From contig NZ_SMKV01000002.1 of NCBI RefSeq assembly GCF_004348445.1, positions 62,001 through 126,000 of the forward strand: a stretch of DNA of 64,000 bases, read 5' to 3'. Below the pieces are notes generated by a model. The model made no database searches. It had not been told where the DNA came from and was given only the letters and a program-made list of their open reading frames with translations. Each line of letters starts with the position of its first letter. The stretch's first letter is position 1. The translations under genes and the position numbers were made by a program. Shown here one piece after another: positions 25,341 to 36,718 of the stretch. The stretch comes from Saccharopolyspora aridisoli. Lineage in GTDB: Bacteria > Actinomycetota > Actinomycetes > Mycobacteriales > Pseudonocardiaceae.

Positions 25341-25664
25341 TCACAGGCCGACGCCGCCCAGGGCGTTCAGGTCGATCTGCTCCGGTGGTTCGGCGAGCAT
25401 GCCCAGCACGTCGTTGAGGTCGATGTCGGGACGCGTGGCCACGGTGGTGGCCAGGGCCGCGTCCGCACTGGCGAAATCGGTCCAGGCTTCGACGACGCGC
25501 ACCGTGTCGGGAGATTCGACGTCACGGCTGACCAGGTAGAGCTGGCAACCCAGCGACCCGCGCAAGCCCTCGGCCACCTGCATCATGATCCTGGCGAGTT
25601 CGATGCCCCGGCCGGGTTTCGCGGTGAAGGTCATGATGCGGCCGACCCGCGTGGTGGTGCTCAT
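25341..25664 (-). CDS. ABM-domain putative quinol monooxygenase
   Basis: 107 residues from ATG at 25664, with AAGGGA upstream. It has the small ferredoxin-like ABM (antibiotic biosynthesis monooxygenase) fold: IMTFTAKPGRGIELARIM, then LGCQLYLVSRDVESPDTVRVVEAWTD, then a helix. YgiN-like members oxidise quinols without cofactor; others are heme-degrading or structural. No specific partner is nearby. Length fits a single-domain dimeric protein. The role here is undetermined. Confidence 0.83.
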   Translation of the reverse strand: MSTTTRVGRIMTFTAKPGRGIELARIMMQVAEGLRGSLGCQLYLVSRDVESPDTVRVVEAWTDFASADAALATTVATRPDIDLNDVLGMLAEPPEQIDLNALGGVGL

Positions 25665-25767
25665 CGGTTCCCTTTCCGGATTCTCGCCTGGTCCGCGAAG
25701 GACTTTAGCCACCCGGACCGGTGCCGGTGTTCATGATCCCCGACACTCGTGCGGGCCCCCGGAACAC

Positions 25768-25810
25768 CTGTGGCCGGTGCCCCCGGACGAAGCGGGACCA
25801 CCGGCCACAG
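25768..25810 (-). terminator. Terminator of murA
   Basis: 12-bp perfect stem CTGTGGCCGGTG/CACCGGCCACAG with a 19-base loop, 10 bases beyond the murA stop on the minus strand. Confidence 0.68.
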
Positions 25811-25820
25811 ATGACGAAGA

Positions 25821-27083
25821 TCAGTCCGCGACGCGCTCGATGTCGGCACCCAGCCCGCGGAGGTTCTCCACGAAGTTCGGGTATCCGCGATCGATGTGGA
25901 AGACGTCCCACACCTCGGTGTCGCCGTCCGCGCACAACCCCGCCAGGACGAGACCCACACCGGCGCGGATGTCCGTCGCCCACACCGGCGCGCTGGACAA
26001 CCGCTCCATTCCGCGCACCACCGCGTGGTGTCCGTCGGTGCGCGCGTCCGCGCCCATCCGCACGAGCTCCTCGATGAATCGGAACCTCGACTCGAACAGG
26101 TTCTCGGTGATCATCGAGGTGCCGTCGGCAACCGCGGACAAGGCCAGCGCCATCGGCTGGAGGTCGGTCGGGAACCCCGGGAAGGGCAAGGTCACGTAGT
26201 CCACGGCCTTCGGGCGCTCCGGCATGATCACCCGGAAGCTCTCCTCACCGGTGGTGACCTCCGCGCCCGCGCTGCGCAGCTTCTCCAGCATCAGGTTGGT
26301 GTGCTGCGGGTCCACCCCGTTGACCGTGATGTCCCCGCGAGTGGCAGCGGCGGCGAACGCCCAGGTCGCGCCGACGATCCGGTCACCGATCACGCGGTGC
26401 TCCACCGCGCGCATCGAGGTGACCCCGTGCACGGTCAAGGTGGAGGTGCCCGCGCCCTCGATCTTGGCGCCCATCTGCTGGAGCATCACGCAGAGGTCGA
26501 CGATCTCCGGTTCGCGAGCGGCGTTGTCGATCACCGTGGTGCCTTCGGCCAGCACCGCGGCCATCAGGATGTTCTCGGTGGCCCCCACGCTCGGGAAGTC
26601 CAACCAGATCTGCGCGCCCTGCAGGTTCTCGGCCTCGGCGACCACCGCACCGTGCTCGATGTGGCTGGTCGCGCCCAGCTTCCGCAACCCGTTCTGGTGC
26701 ATGTCCAGCGGGCGGGATCCGATCGCATCGCCACCGGGAAGGGTCACCACGGCGCGACGGCAGCGCGCCACGAGCGGCCCCAGAACGCACACCGAGGCGC
26801 GCAGCTTGCCCATCGACGGCGAGATCGCCTCGTGGCTGATCGATGACGGCGTCGTGATGCGCACCGTGCCGCCATCGATGGTCACCTCGCAGCCCAGGCT
26901 GCGCAGCACGTCGGCCATCAGCGGAACGTCCAAGATCTCGGGACAGTTCACGATCGTCGTCGTGCCTTCGGCGAGCAGCGCAGCGGCCATCAGCTTGAGG
27001 ACGCTGTTCTTCGCCCCCACCACGTCCACCGCGCCGACGAGGCGCGCTCCGCCGCGTACCCGGAAGTGCTCACTCACGAGCAT
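25821..27083 (-). CDS. murA: UDP-N-acetylglucosamine 1-carboxyvinyltransferase (MurA)
   Basis: 420 residues from ATG at 27083; a GTG two codons later is possible. MurA adds enolpyruvate from PEP to UDP-GlcNAc, the first committed step of peptidoglycan synthesis. K25-N26 of [11 protein letters not shown] binds substrate. The active-site loop reads [15 protein letters not shown], so position 119 is Asp where E. coli has Cys115. The same change is known in Mycobacterium tuberculosis MurA and makes the enzyme insensitive to fosfomycin. Late motifs AREPEIVDL and [10 protein letters not shown] are intact. Monocistronic, with a terminator. Confidence 0.97.
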   Translation of the reverse strand: MLVSEHFRVRGGARLVGAVDVVGAKNSVLKLMAAALLAEGTTTIVNCPEILDVPLMADVLRSLGCEVTIDGGTVRITTPSSISHEAISPSMGKLRASVCVLGPLVARCRRAVVTLPGGDAIGSRPLDMHQNGLRKLGATSHIEHGAVVAEAENLQGAQIWLDFPSVGATENILMAAVLAEGTTVIDNAAREPEIVDLCVMLQQMGAKIEGAGTSTLTVHGVTSMRAVEHRVIGDRIVGATWAFAAAATRGDITVNGVDPQHTNLMLEKLRSAGAEVTTGEESFRVIMPERPKAVDYVTLPFPGFPTDLQPMALALSAVADGTSMITENLFESRFRFIEELVRMGADARTDGHHAVVRGMERLSSAPVWATDIRAGVGLVLAGLCADGDTEVWDVFHIDRGYPNFVENLRGLGADIERVAD

Positions 27084-27129
27084 CGAGGTTACGGCCCCCG
27101 CCCACCGAGCATCGGAGCGGGTCACGAGC

Positions 27130-27153
27130 TCGTGAGGGAACCTTCCTCCCACC
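27130..27153 (+). repeat. 24-bp dispersed REP-like repeat, copy 13
   Basis: 6 mismatches, mostly in the left six bases; the core GGGAACCTTCCTCCCACC is clear. Plus-oriented, upstream of both murA and pduO. Confidence 0.72.
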
Positions 27154-27160
27154 GGGTGGA

Positions 27161-27184
27161 CGTGCGAGAAGCCTTCCAGTCACC
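27161..27184 (+). repeat. Degenerate REP-like repeat between copies 13 and 14
   Basis: Only the right half (CCTTCCAGTCACC) is well kept. Its position between two good copies supports decay from a true copy. Confidence 0.4.
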
Positions 27185-27207
27185 GCGGTGCGGCAGCGGA
27201 GCACGTG

Positions 27208-27231
27208 GTGCGAGGGAACCTTCCTGCCAAC
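27208..27231 (+). repeat. 24-bp dispersed REP-like repeat, copy 14
   Basis: 4 mismatches, plus-oriented, 34 bases before the pduO start. Confidence 0.78.
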
Positions 27232-27265
27232 TTCCGCCGACGGCTGGCACGCCTAGGCTGTGGGC

Positions 27266-27838
27266 ATGGCAGTCCACCTGACGAAGATCTACACGCGGGC
27301 CGGGGATGCGGGCACCACGCGCCTGTCGGACAACTCGAAGGTCCACAAGACCGATCCGCGCCTTGTCGCCTACGCCGACGTGGACGAGACGAACTCCGTG
27401 CTGGGCGTGGCCCTGGCCACCGCTGAACTCGCCGACGACGTCGTGACCGTGCTGCGCGCCGTGCAGAACGATCTGTTCGACGTCGGCGCGGACCTGTCCA
27501 CACCCGTGGTGGAGGACCCCGAGTACCCGCCGCTGCGGGTCACCCAGGCCTACGTCGACCGGCTCGAAGGCTGGTGCGACGACTTCAACGCCCGGCTGGG
27601 CAAGCTCGACTCGTTCATCCTGCCCGGCGGCACGCCTGGTGCCGCGCTGCTGCACCAGGCGCGCTGCGTGGCCCGCCGCGCCGAGCGTTCCGCCTGGGCG
27701 CTGCAGGACACCGACCCCGAGCGCACGTCGCCGTTGCCCGCGAAGTACCTCAACCGGCTATCTGACCTGCTGTTCATCCTGGCCAGGGTCGCCAACCCAG
27801 ACGGGGACGTGCTGTGGAAGCCGGGTGGGAACGCCTAG
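27266..27838 (+). CDS. pduO: PduO-type ATP:cob(I)alamin adenosyltransferase
   Basis: 190 residues from ATG at 27266. The enzyme moves the adenosyl group of ATP onto cob(I)alamin to make adenosylcobalamin, the cofactor of methylmalonyl-CoA mutase. The N-terminal ATP loop IYTRAGDAGTTRLSD (residues 7-21) and the conserved C-terminal helix motif ARCVARRAERSAWAL are present, followed by KYLNRLSDLLFILAR. These are standard for the PduO/MMAB family. It is divergent from murA and overlaps the convergent GNAT gene by 4 bases. With the epimerase at 5.4 kb it indicates an adenosylcobalamin-dependent propionyl-CoA route in this organism. Confidence 0.95.
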   Translation: MAVHLTKIYTRAGDAGTTRLSDNSKVHKTDPRLVAYADVDETNSVLGVALATAELADDVVTVLRAVQNDLFDVGADLSTPVVEDPEYPPLRVTQAYVDRLEGWCDDFNARLGKLDSFILPGGTPGAALLHQARCVARRAERSAWALQDTDPERTSPLPAKYLNRLSDLLFILARVANPDGDVLWKPGGNA

Positions 27839-28305
27839 AGCTCCTTGCCGTAGCAGCGGCTGTCCGGCTCGCACCGGTAGACACCGAAGTTCTCGATCGG
27901 CTCGTACCCGCATGAGAGGTAGAGGCCGATGGCTTCGGGCTGCTTGGTGCCGGTCTCCAGCACCAACCGCTTGCAGCCGGCCAGCGCGGCGGTGAACTCC
28001 AGCTCGGCGAGCATCCGCCGGGACCATCCATTGCCGCGCTGAGCGGGCACGACGTACATGCGCTTGAGCTCCGCGTCGCCGTCCCGCAACCCCTCTTCAC
28101 CGGTTTCGCGCGCCCGCCAACCGCCGGAGGCCACCGCCTCCTCACCGAGGTAACCCAGCAGGAACAGGCCGCGGGGCCGGGAGAACTCCGCCGGGTCGAC
28201 TGGCGTCAGGTCCTCCTCGCCGTAGCGCTCGACGTACTCCTGCTGCAGAGCCTCGACCAACCGCTGTGAATCGGGGTGGTCGTAGCCGACGGTCTCGATG
28301 CGCAC
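27835..28305 (-). CDS. GNAT-family N-acetyltransferase
   Basis: 156 residues from GTG at 28305; an ATG at 28338, overlapping the TGA of the decayed GNAT upstream, would add 11 residues. Core features are LKRMYVVPAQRGNGWSRRML (strand 4 and the acetyl-CoA pyrophosphate loop, here RGNGWS instead of the usual RGxGxG/A) and the strand-5 region LVLETGTKQPEAIGLYLSCGY. It probably acetylates an amine on a small molecule. The substrate is unknown. It overlaps pduO by 4 bases at their convergent 3' ends. Confidence 0.88.
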   Translation of the reverse strand: MRIETVGYDHPDSQRLVEALQQEYVERYGEEDLTPVDPAEFSRPRGLFLLGYLGEEAVASGGWRARETGEEGLRDGDAELKRMYVVPAQRGNGWSRRMLAELEFTAALAGCKRLVLETGTKQPEAIGLYLSCGYEPIENFGVYRCEPDSRCYGKEL

Positions 28306-28334
28306 GCTCGAAGCGTAATCGGTTGCACCCCTGG

Positions 28335-28603
28335 TCATCGAAGGCTTTTCTCGAACCAGTGCGCGGCGTAGGGGTTGTCGTTGCAGGCGGGGACCTCGAC
28401 GTAGTCGGCCTTGGGGGCGTACATGGCCCGGGCTTCACGCAGTCGGCCGCGGTGTCCAGCCGCACCCGCACGCACCCCATTCGGCATCCTCAACAGGCGG
28501 CACGCCTCTAGAACCCACCCGGAAAAGCGCTCTGAGCCAGCGCACGCTGGGCGTCAAAGCTCTCATCGGAAGGTTCCGGCCTGATCGTGAGGTCCTCGGT
28601 CAC
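28335..28603 (-). pseudogene. Decayed GNAT acetyltransferase
   Basis: On the minus strand a GTG at 28603 opens 31 codons (MTEDLTIRPEPSDESFDAQ...) that end in TAG at 28508. In the same frame, after further stops, comes MGCVRVRLDTAADCV. A frameshift near 28440 then restores a classic GNAT ending: AMYAPKADYVEVPACNDN and NPYAAHWFEKSL, ending in TGA at 28335. The middle, including the acetyl-CoA loop, seems deleted. The final TGA overlaps the alternative ATG of the intact GNAT gene downstream, so the two were probably tandem acetyltransferase genes. Confidence 0.65.
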
Positions 28604-28653
28604 GAGCACCAATCTCGGCGCCCCACGCCGCCCAAGCCCACTCCGGCCGTCGC

Positions 28654-28677
28654 GAGCATGGGAACCATCGTGTCAGC
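28654..28677 (+). repeat. 24-bp dispersed REP-like repeat, copy 15 (left arm of hairpin)
   Basis: 3 mismatches, plus-oriented. It is 12 bases from copy 16 in inverted orientation, so the pair can form a long hairpin or cruciform. Confidence 0.85.
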
Positions 28678-28689
28678 AGGTGGGCCAGA

Positions 28690-28713
28690 AGTGACAGGAA
28701 GGTTCCCATGCTC
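28690..28713 (-). repeat. 24-bp dispersed REP-like repeat, copy 16 (right arm of hairpin)
   Basis: One mismatch, minus-oriented, pairing with copy 15. It lies beyond the terminator of the atp-DUF2550 unit. Confidence 0.88.
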
Positions 28714-28726
28714 CGCCAGAGGGCAC

Positions 28727-28757
28727 GAAAAAGCGGGGCCCGTGGTCGGACCCCGCT
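28727..28757 (-). terminator. Rho-independent terminator after DUF2550
   Basis: Stem AGCGGGGTCC/GGGCCCCGCT (minus strand, one wobble-type mismatch, 6-base loop) followed by TTTTTC, 17 bases past the DUF2550 stop. It is the end of the ATP-synthase transcription unit. Confidence 0.85.
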
Positions 28758-28773
28758 GTTGTTCGCCGGGCGT

Positions 28774-29208
28774 TCAGGACGCCCACGGCACCGAATGTCC
28801 CGGTGGTGCTGATTCGAGCCAGGACAGGAAGCCGGTCAGCGCTTCGCTGTTCATCGCCAGCTCCAGGCCAGGGCCGGTGAGGTCCAAGACCGTGGAGCCG
28901 CTCGGCATCGCGTACGCCTCCGCAACCGAGGGTTCACGTCGCTGGGCGATGTCCACGGTTCGCCGGTTGATCACCCAGTTCGGGCCGGAGCGAAGGCTCA
29001 GGATGCGGTACCAGGCGAATTCCTCACCCCGGTAGTGCGCCACACCCAGCTGCCAGCCGCGCCCTTTGCCATCGGTGGCGCGCAGCGCCACGTCGATGCC
29101 TCCGGCCCGCAGTTCGCGCACTCGTCGCCAGGCCAGCAGGCCCACCGCGAGAGCGGCGAGCAGCAGCAGCGCGAACGCTACGACGAGCAACACGACCGGC
29201 GAACCCAT
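28774..29208 (-). CDS. DUF2550 membrane-anchored protein
   Basis: 144 residues from ATG at 29208. One N-terminal transmembrane helix (about 5-27) is followed by a cytosolic domain with KGRGWQLGVAHYRGEEFAWYRILSLRSGP and then a PSGSTVLDL segment. This is the DUF2550 protein usually found directly after atpC in actinobacteria. Its function is not known, but its constant position suggests a link to the ATP synthase or membrane energetics. It follows atpC by 10 bases and ends the operon before a strong terminator. Confidence 0.9.
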   Translation of the reverse strand: MGSPVVLLVVAFALLLLAALAVGLLAWRRVRELRAGGIDVALRATDGKGRGWQLGVAHYRGEEFAWYRILSLRSGPNWVINRRTVDIAQRREPSVAEAYAMPSGSTVLDLTGPGLELAMNSEALTGFLSWLESAPPGHSVPWAS

Positions 29209-29218
29209 GCTAGCCCGA

Positions 29219-29584
29219 TCAGTCCGTGTGGCCCGCTGCTCGCAATCGGGCTGTTGCCTGCGTTCTGGCCAGCTCGTCGTCGCTCTTGGCGTCCTGGCGA
29301 GCCTTCGCCACATCGATCTCCTGCGCCAGCTCCGCGGACTCCGCGAGCACGCTCACGCCGGCACCGGTCACCGAGAGGAAGCCACCGTGGACCGCAGCGG
29401 TCACGGTCTCCTTGTCGGTGGTGGTGATGCGCACGACGCCACCCTCGATCAGCTGACCCAGCAGCGGTTCGTGGCCCGGCAGGATGCCGATCTCTCCCTC
29501 GGTGGTCTGCGCGACGACCGTGGTCGCCTCCCCGGACCACAGCAGGCGCTCGACGGCGACCAGTTGGACGGACATGTTGGCCAC
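29219..29584 (-). CDS. atpC: ATP synthase F1 epsilon subunit
   Basis: 121 residues. The beta-sandwich N-terminus ([37 protein letters not shown]) links the central stalk to the c-ring and can inhibit ATP hydrolysis through its C-terminal helices. Those helices are present but short ([28 protein letters not shown]), as in other actinobacteria. A 171-base gap with a hairpin separates it from atpD, unlike the tight spacing elsewhere in the operon. Confidence 0.96.
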   Translation of the reverse strand: MANMSVQLVAVERLLWSGEATTVVAQTTEGEIGILPGHEPLLGQLIEGGVVRITTTDKETVTAAVHGGFLSVTGAGVSVLAESAELAQEIDVAKARQDAKSDDELARTQATARLRAAGHTD

Positions 29585-29676
29585 GCGCGTCTCCTTTGTC
29601 GGGTGTGTGCCCGCAGTCTAGCCAACGCCACCAGGGCGATCTTGACTGGCCGGGCTGGAAGTGCCTAGTGGCAAAG

Positions 29677-29705
29677 GGGGTCGGGACCCGTCGGGCCCCG
29701 ACCCC
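29677..29705 (-). terminator. GC hairpin between atpD and atpC
   Basis: 9-bp perfect stem GGGGTCGGG/CCCGACCCC with an 11-base loop, no U-run. It may attenuate or process the transcript between beta and epsilon genes rather than end it. Confidence 0.45.
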
Positions 29706-29755
29706 GCTCGCCGGTTCTCACCACACCCCGCCAGGCTTGCAAGCGGGGCAGCAGA

Positions 29756-32108
<2,353 letters not shown>

Positions 32109-32119
32109 GGCTTACCTGG

Positions 32120-33763
32120 TCACTCCTTCGGGGCGGGCTTGGCGACCTTCACGGTCTCCTGCCCGACCTCGTCGGCGGCCAGAGCCTCGGCGTCCGGGCC
32201 GCTCGGCGCGGCGGAGCCGGCCGAACCGGTGAAGCTCTTCTTGAACTCCTCGATCGCGTCCACGATGACCTTCTCGCCGTCGGCCGACAGCTTGCCGGTC
32301 TCGACGATGTCCTTGAGCGTGGTCTCGTGCGAGCGACGCATGTGAGCGAGGAACTCGCTCTCGAAGCGGCGCACGTCAGCGATCGCGACCGAGTCGAGGT
32401 GACCCTTGGTGGAGACGTAGAGCGACACGACCTCTTCCTCGACCGGAAGCGGCTCGCCCTGCCCCTGCTTGAGGATCTCCATCAGGCGGGCACCGCGGTC
32501 CAGCTGGGCCTTGGAAGCGGCGTCCAGGTCGGAGGCGAAGGCCGAGAAGGCCTCCAGCTCGCGGTACTGGGCCAGGTCCAGACGCAGCGAACCGGTGACG
32601 CTCTTCATCGCCTTGATCTGCGCGGAACCACCGACACGGGACACCGAGATGCCGACGTCGATGGCCGGGCGCTGACCGGCGTTGAACATGTCCGACTGCA
32701 GGAAGCACTGACCGTCGGTGATCGAGATGACGTTGGTCGGGATGTAGGCCGACACGTCGTTGGCCTTGGTCTCGATGATCGGCAGACCCGTCATCGAACC
32801 CGCGCCCAGCTCGTCCGACAGCTTCGCGCAGCGCTCCAGCAGACGCGAGTGCAGGTAGAAGACGTCACCCGGGTAGGCCTCGCGGCCCGGCGGGCGACGC
32901 AGCAGCAGCGAGAGCGCACGGTAGGCCTCGGCCTGCTTGGTGAGGTCGTCGAAGATGATCAGGACGTGCTTGCCCTGGTACATCCAGTGCTGACCGATGG
33001 CCGAACCGGTGTAGGGGGCCAGCCACTTCAGACCCGGGGAGTCCGAGGCCGGGGCCGCGACGATGGTCGTGTAGTCCATCGCGCCGGCGTCCTCGAGGGA
33101 CCGCTTCACACCGGCGATCGTGGAGCCCTTCTGGCCGATCGCGACGTAGATGCAGCGGACCTGCTTGGTCGGGTCGCCCGACGCCCAGTTCTGCTTCTGG
33201 TTGATGATCGTGTCGACCGCGACCGTGGTCTTGCCGGTCTTGCGGTCACCGATGATCAGCTGGCGCTGACCGCGGCCGACCGGGGTCATCGAGTCGATGG
33301 CCTTGATACCGGTCTGCATCGGCTCGCCGACGCCCTGCCGCTGCACGACCGTGGCGGCCTGCAGTTCGAGCGGGCGCTGCTCCTCGGCGTCGATCTCGCC
33401 GAGGCCGTCGATGGGCTCACCCAGCGGGTTCACCACGCGACCGAGGAAGTTGTCGCCAACGGGGGTCGACAGGACCTTGCCGGTCCGCTTGACCTCCTGG
33501 CCTTCCTCGATCTTCTCGGACTCACCCAGGATGACCGCGCCGATCTCCTGAGCCTCGAGGTTCATCGCGACACCGTAGATGCCGCCGGGGAACTCCAGCA
33601 GTTCCTCGGTCATCACCGAAGGCAGGCCCTCGACATGGGCGATGCCGTCACCGGTATCGGTGACGACCCCGACCTCCTCGCGGCTGACCTCCGGGGAGTA
33701 GCTGGAGACGTAATTCTCGATCGCACTGCGGATCTCGTCCGACGAGATCGTCAGCTCCGCCAT
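32120..33763 (-). CDS. atpA: ATP synthase F1 alpha subunit
   Basis: 547 residues from ATG at 33763. Non-catalytic nucleotide-binding subunit with Walker [25 protein letters not shown] region ([13 protein letters not shown]), and the [11 protein letters not shown] and [10 protein letters not shown] motifs that contribute the arginine finger. The C-terminus runs about 35 residues past the E. coli protein and ends in a Pro/Ala/Glu tail, reminiscent of the C-terminal extension of mycobacterial alpha that suppresses ATP hydrolysis. Spacing to atpG is 11 bases. Confidence 0.98.
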   Translation of the reverse strand: MAELTISSDEIRSAIENYVSSYSPEVSREEVGVVTDTGDGIAHVEGLPSVMTEELLEFPGGIYGVAMNLEAQEIGAVILGESEKIEEGQEVKRTGKVLSTPVGDNFLGRVVNPLGEPIDGLGEIDAEEQRPLELQAATVVQRQGVGEPMQTGIKAIDSMTPVGRGQRQLIIGDRKTGKTTVAVDTIINQKQNWASGDPTKQVRCIYVAIGQKGSTIAGVKRSLEDAGAMDYTTIVAAPASDSPGLKWLAPYTGSAIGQHWMYQGKHVLIIFDDLTKQAEAYRALSLLLRRPPGREAYPGDVFYLHSRLLERCAKLSDELGAGSMTGLPIIETKANDVSAYIPTNVISITDGQCFLQSDMFNAGQRPAIDVGISVSRVGGSAQIKAMKSVTGSLRLDLAQYRELEAFSAFASDLDAASKAQLDRGARLMEILKQGQGEPLPVEEEVVSLYVSTKGHLDSVAIADVRRFESEFLAHMRRSHETTLKDIVETGKLSADGEKVIVDAIEEFKKSFTGSAGSAAPSGPDAEALAADEVGQETVKVAKPAPKE

Positions 33764-33856
33764 GTCTCGTTCCTGCCCTCGGTTAGTTCTTGGAAGGGAG
33801 TTGGTGTTGCGCACCGCGCGCCCGGCTCGGTTTCAAGCCGGGGCGCGGTGTCGGCA

Positions 33857-34687
33857 TCAGTCGGCCAGGTCGCGCCGCAGCGTCTGCAGGCGTCCCGTCA
33901 CGCTGCCGTCGATGACCTCGTCACCGACCTTGATCAGCAGCCCGCCCTCGACACCGGGATCGATCTCCAGGTGCAGAGCGATGGGACGGGCGTAGATCCG
34001 CTGCAGGGTGCGCGACAACCGGTCCTGCTGTTCCGCGCTGAGCGGGAACGCGGAACGGATGTGCGCCACCGAGCGTTCCCGGCGCTTCGCCGACAGCTCG
34101 GCCAGCTCTTCCAGCCCCTCGCTGACCCGCCGGCCACGCGGCCGGGCCACGAGCTGCCGGACCAGTTCGAGGGTCACCGGTTCGACCTTGCCCTCGATGA
34201 GCCGATCCAGCACGGCGGTCTTGCTGGCCGGTTCCCCGGAGGGATCCGACAGCAAGCGCTCCAGGTCCACTTCGGAGCCGATGATGCGGCCCAGCCGGAA
34301 CAGCTCGTCCTCGACCGCGTCGAGGCGTCCTGCCCGCTCGGCCTGCACCAGCAGCGCGGTGCGTGCGAGCTGCTCGAGCCCGCCGACCAGGTCACTCGGA
34401 CTGGACCAGCGTGCGCGGACGGCTTCGACGATCACCGGCAGCGCCCGGGCGCCGACCTTGGGCTCCAGCAACCCGCGGGCCAGGTTCTCCCTGGACTGCG
34501 CGTCGGTGGAGGCGTCGGCGAGCGCCCGCCGGAGCGTGGACTCGCGGCCCAGCAGAGCGGCCACGCCGAACAGCTCGTCGGCGAGCCCGGTGATCTCCGC
34601 AGCCTGAGCCCCGTCAGTGGCCTGCAGCAATTGCAGCTGACTCGCTGCCATTGCCTCACGGCTCGCGGCGTTCACGAGGGTGCTCAA
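33857..34687 (-). CDS. atpH: ATP synthase delta subunit
   Basis: 276 residues from TTG at 34687, with AAAGG upstream. Delta caps the alpha/beta hexamer and joins it to the peripheral stalk. The C-terminal part has the family signature: [34 protein letters not shown]. It is about 100 residues longer than E. coli delta, as usual for actinobacteria. Unlike mycobacteria, it is separate from atpF, which precedes it by 22 bases. Confidence 0.95.
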   Translation of the reverse strand: MSTLVNAASREAMAASQLQLLQATDGAQAAEITGLADELFGVAALLGRESTLRRALADASTDAQSRENLARGLLEPKVGARALPVIVEAVRARWSSPSDLVGGLEQLARTALLVQAERAGRLDAVEDELFRLGRIIGSEVDLERLLSDPSGEPASKTAVLDRLIEGKVEPVTLELVRQLVARPRGRRVSEGLEELAELSAKRRERSVAHIRSAFPLSAEQQDRLSRTLQRIYARPIALHLEIDPGVEGGLLIKVGDEVIDGSVTGRLQTLRRDLAD

Positions 34688-34709
34688 CTCTCAGCGCCTT
34701 TCACTAGGT

Positions 34710-35270
34710 TCAGGGCTTGGCCGACTCGGCCGGGGCCGAGGTCGCGTCCAGCTCGTCGAGGAACCGGTCAACGGTGCCGCGACGACGCGCCTCGTCCTCC
34801 AGGGACTCGCCGACCACCCGGCTGGCCAGGTCGACAGCCTGACGTCCCAGGTCGGAACGCAGTTCGGCGACGATCTGAGCCCGCTGGTGCGCCAGCTGGG
34901 ACTGGCCCTGGCTGACGATGCGGTCCGACTCGGTCTGAGCCTGAGCGCGCATCTCCTCCAGGATCTGCTGTCCCTCGGCACGGGCGTCGTCGCGAATGCG
35001 TGCGGCCTCGGCACGGGCCTCGGCCAGCTGCGACTTGTACTGCTCCAGGGTCCGCTGTGCCTCGGCCTGCGCGGCCTCGGCCTTCGCGATCCCGCCCTCG
35101 ATCCGCTCGCTGCGCTCCGCGTAGATCTTCTCGAAGCGCGGGACCGCGTACTTCCAGAGCACGAACAGCAGCAGCCCGAACGCGACGAGACCGACCACGA
35201 TCTCCGCGGGCTCCGGGACGATCGGGTTGTGCTCGCCTTCAGCGGCGAGCAGCATCTGGGTCTTCACCAC
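34710..35270 (-). CDS. atpF: ATP synthase Fo b subunit
   Basis: About 186 residues from GTG at 35270 (GTG at 35267 equally possible; GGGAG lies 5-8 bases upstream). One N-terminal membrane helix ([20 protein letters not shown]) is followed by a long charged coiled coil ([19 protein letters not shown] and onward) forming the peripheral stalk. It ends in a short Ala/Pro/Glu tail. It sits 32 bases after atpE. Confidence 0.94.
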   Translation of the reverse strand: MVKTQMLLAAEGEHNPIVPEPAEIVVGLVAFGLLLFVLWKYAVPRFEKIYAERSERIEGGIAKAEAAQAEAQRTLEQYKSQLAEARAEAARIRDDARAEGQQILEEMRAQAQTESDRIVSQGQSQLAHQRAQIVAELRSDLGRQAVDLASRVVGESLEDEARRRGTVDRFLDELDATSAPAESAKP

Positions 35271-35302
35271 AACGTCTCCCAACGCGTTGAGCCGTCAGAT
35301 GA

Positions 35303-35560
35303 TCAGGCAGCCGACGCGATGAAGTAGACGACCAGACCGATCAGCGCCAGCACCTCGACCAGGACGAAGGAGATCCAGGCGATGCCCTGCAGCTGGCCCT
35401 GGGCCTCCGGCTGGCGGGCGGTGCCGTTGATGACAGCGGCCCAGATCAGACCAACGCCGATGCCCGGGCCGACGGCGCCGAGGCCGTAGCCGATCGCGGC
35501 GAGACCGGGGTTGATGCTGCCCGCAGCCTCAGCGGCCTGCGCGAGAACGATGTTGCTCAC
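35303..35560 (-). CDS. atpE: ATP synthase Fo c subunit
   Basis: 85 residues from GTG at 35560, best spaced to AAAGG; a GTG two codons upstream is possible. Two membrane helices joined by the polar loop ARQPE that contacts the central stalk. The proton carrier is E69 in [13 protein letters not shown], and the first helix has [15 protein letters not shown]. Lacking the Na+-site residues, it should be proton-driven. This subunit is the bedaquiline target in mycobacteria. Confidence 0.96.
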   Translation of the reverse strand: MSNIVLAQAAEAAGSINPGLAAIGYGLGAVGPGIGVGLIWAAVINGTARQPEAQGQLQGIAWISFVLVEVLALIGLVVYFIASAA

Positions 35561-35664
35561 TTTCACTACCTTTCACTCGGTCCGCTTTATCTGGGCGGAT
35601 CGACAGGTCCTTTTTCGGATCGGAAAGTCTTTGTCGTCGCCCGGTTTTTATTTGTGTCAGGCCC

Positions 35665-36444
35665 TCAGTGGCCTTCGGCCAGCGCTGCGCCGATGAAGTT
35701 GGCGGTCAGCAGGGCGAAGATGTAGGCCTGAAGCACCTGAATCAGGGCTTCGACAAAGGTCAGGGCGATAGCGAAGGCGAATGCCACCACGGAGATGGGC
35801 TTGAACGCCACGCTCGCCTCGAGGAGCAGGTACTCACCGCCGAGCGTGAACACCAGCAGGATGAGGTGTCCGGCGAACATCGCGGCGAACACTCGGACCG
35901 CCAGAGCGGCCGGCTGCGCGACGAACTTCTGCAGGAACTCGATCGGCGCCAGCAGGAGGTAGATCGGCTTCGGAACCCCGGGCGGGAACATGATGTGCTT
36001 GAAGTAACCCAGGAAGCCGTGCCGGGCGAAGCCCACCCCGTGGAACACCACGTAGACCACGGCGGCCAGCGCGATCGGGAAACCGATCTTGGACATCGTG
36101 GGGAACTGGATGAGCGGGATGATCCCGAAGAGGTTGTTCACCAGTACGAACGTGAACAGCGCGAAGATCAGCGGCACGAAAGGACGGAAGTCCTTGGCAC
36201 CGATCTGCTCCCGGGCAATCTTGTTCCGGCTGAACTCGTAGGCGAACTCGGCCACGAACTGACCCTTGCCCGGAACCAGCTTGAGGTTTCGGGTGGCGAT
36301 CAGGAAGTAGGCGCCCACGATGATCGCCGAAGCCACGACGAGAACCATCGGCTTGGTGACTCCGCCGGCGATCGGCGGGAGGAAAAAGCTATCGGCGCCC
36401 GGCGGCTGGAATGTTCCGCCTTCGGCCAGCATCAGCGCGCCCAA
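35665..36444 (-). CDS. atpB: ATP synthase Fo a subunit
   Basis: 259 residues from TTG at 36444, preceded by GGAAGGAG at good spacing; ATG at 36432 is the alternative but lacks a site. Five or six membrane helices. The essential Arg is in ALAVRVFAAMFAGH, and the C-terminal EALIQVLQAYIFALLT helps form the proton half-channels. First gene of the ATP-synthase core; 104 bases to atpE, 274 bases to the AtpI-like gene upstream. Confidence 0.96.
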   Translation of the reverse strand: MGALMLAEGGTFQPPGADSFFLPPIAGGVTKPMVLVVASAIIVGAYFLIATRNLKLVPGKGQFVAEFAYEFSRNKIAREQIGAKDFRPFVPLIFALFTFVLVNNLFGIIPLIQFPTMSKIGFPIALAAVVYVVFHGVGFARHGFLGYFKHIMFPPGVPKPIYLLLAPIEFLQKFVAQPAALAVRVFAAMFAGHLILLVFTLGGEYLLLEASVAFKPISVVAFAFAIALTFVEALIQVLQAYIFALLTANFIGAALAEGH

Positions 36445-36718
36445 CTGGGCTCCTTCCGGTTCTCCCGGCCGAACTTCACTCTTCCGGGGGAATCGTCACG
36501 TTTTGCACTTAACGTACCTGATACGCGATCCGGCACGCGGAGGGGCCCTCCCCACCCAGTGGTGTCTGAAGGCCGACCTTCTGGTGCCCTTCAACCCGCT
36601 GTGCAGGGAAGGCTTTCGATCCAGACCTTACCAGCGGGTAAGTAGGCTACCGACATGCTGGTCGGCTACACCTCGATTTCACCCGTCCGTCAGATTCGGT
36701 TCGCGTCGTGAGAACGGT

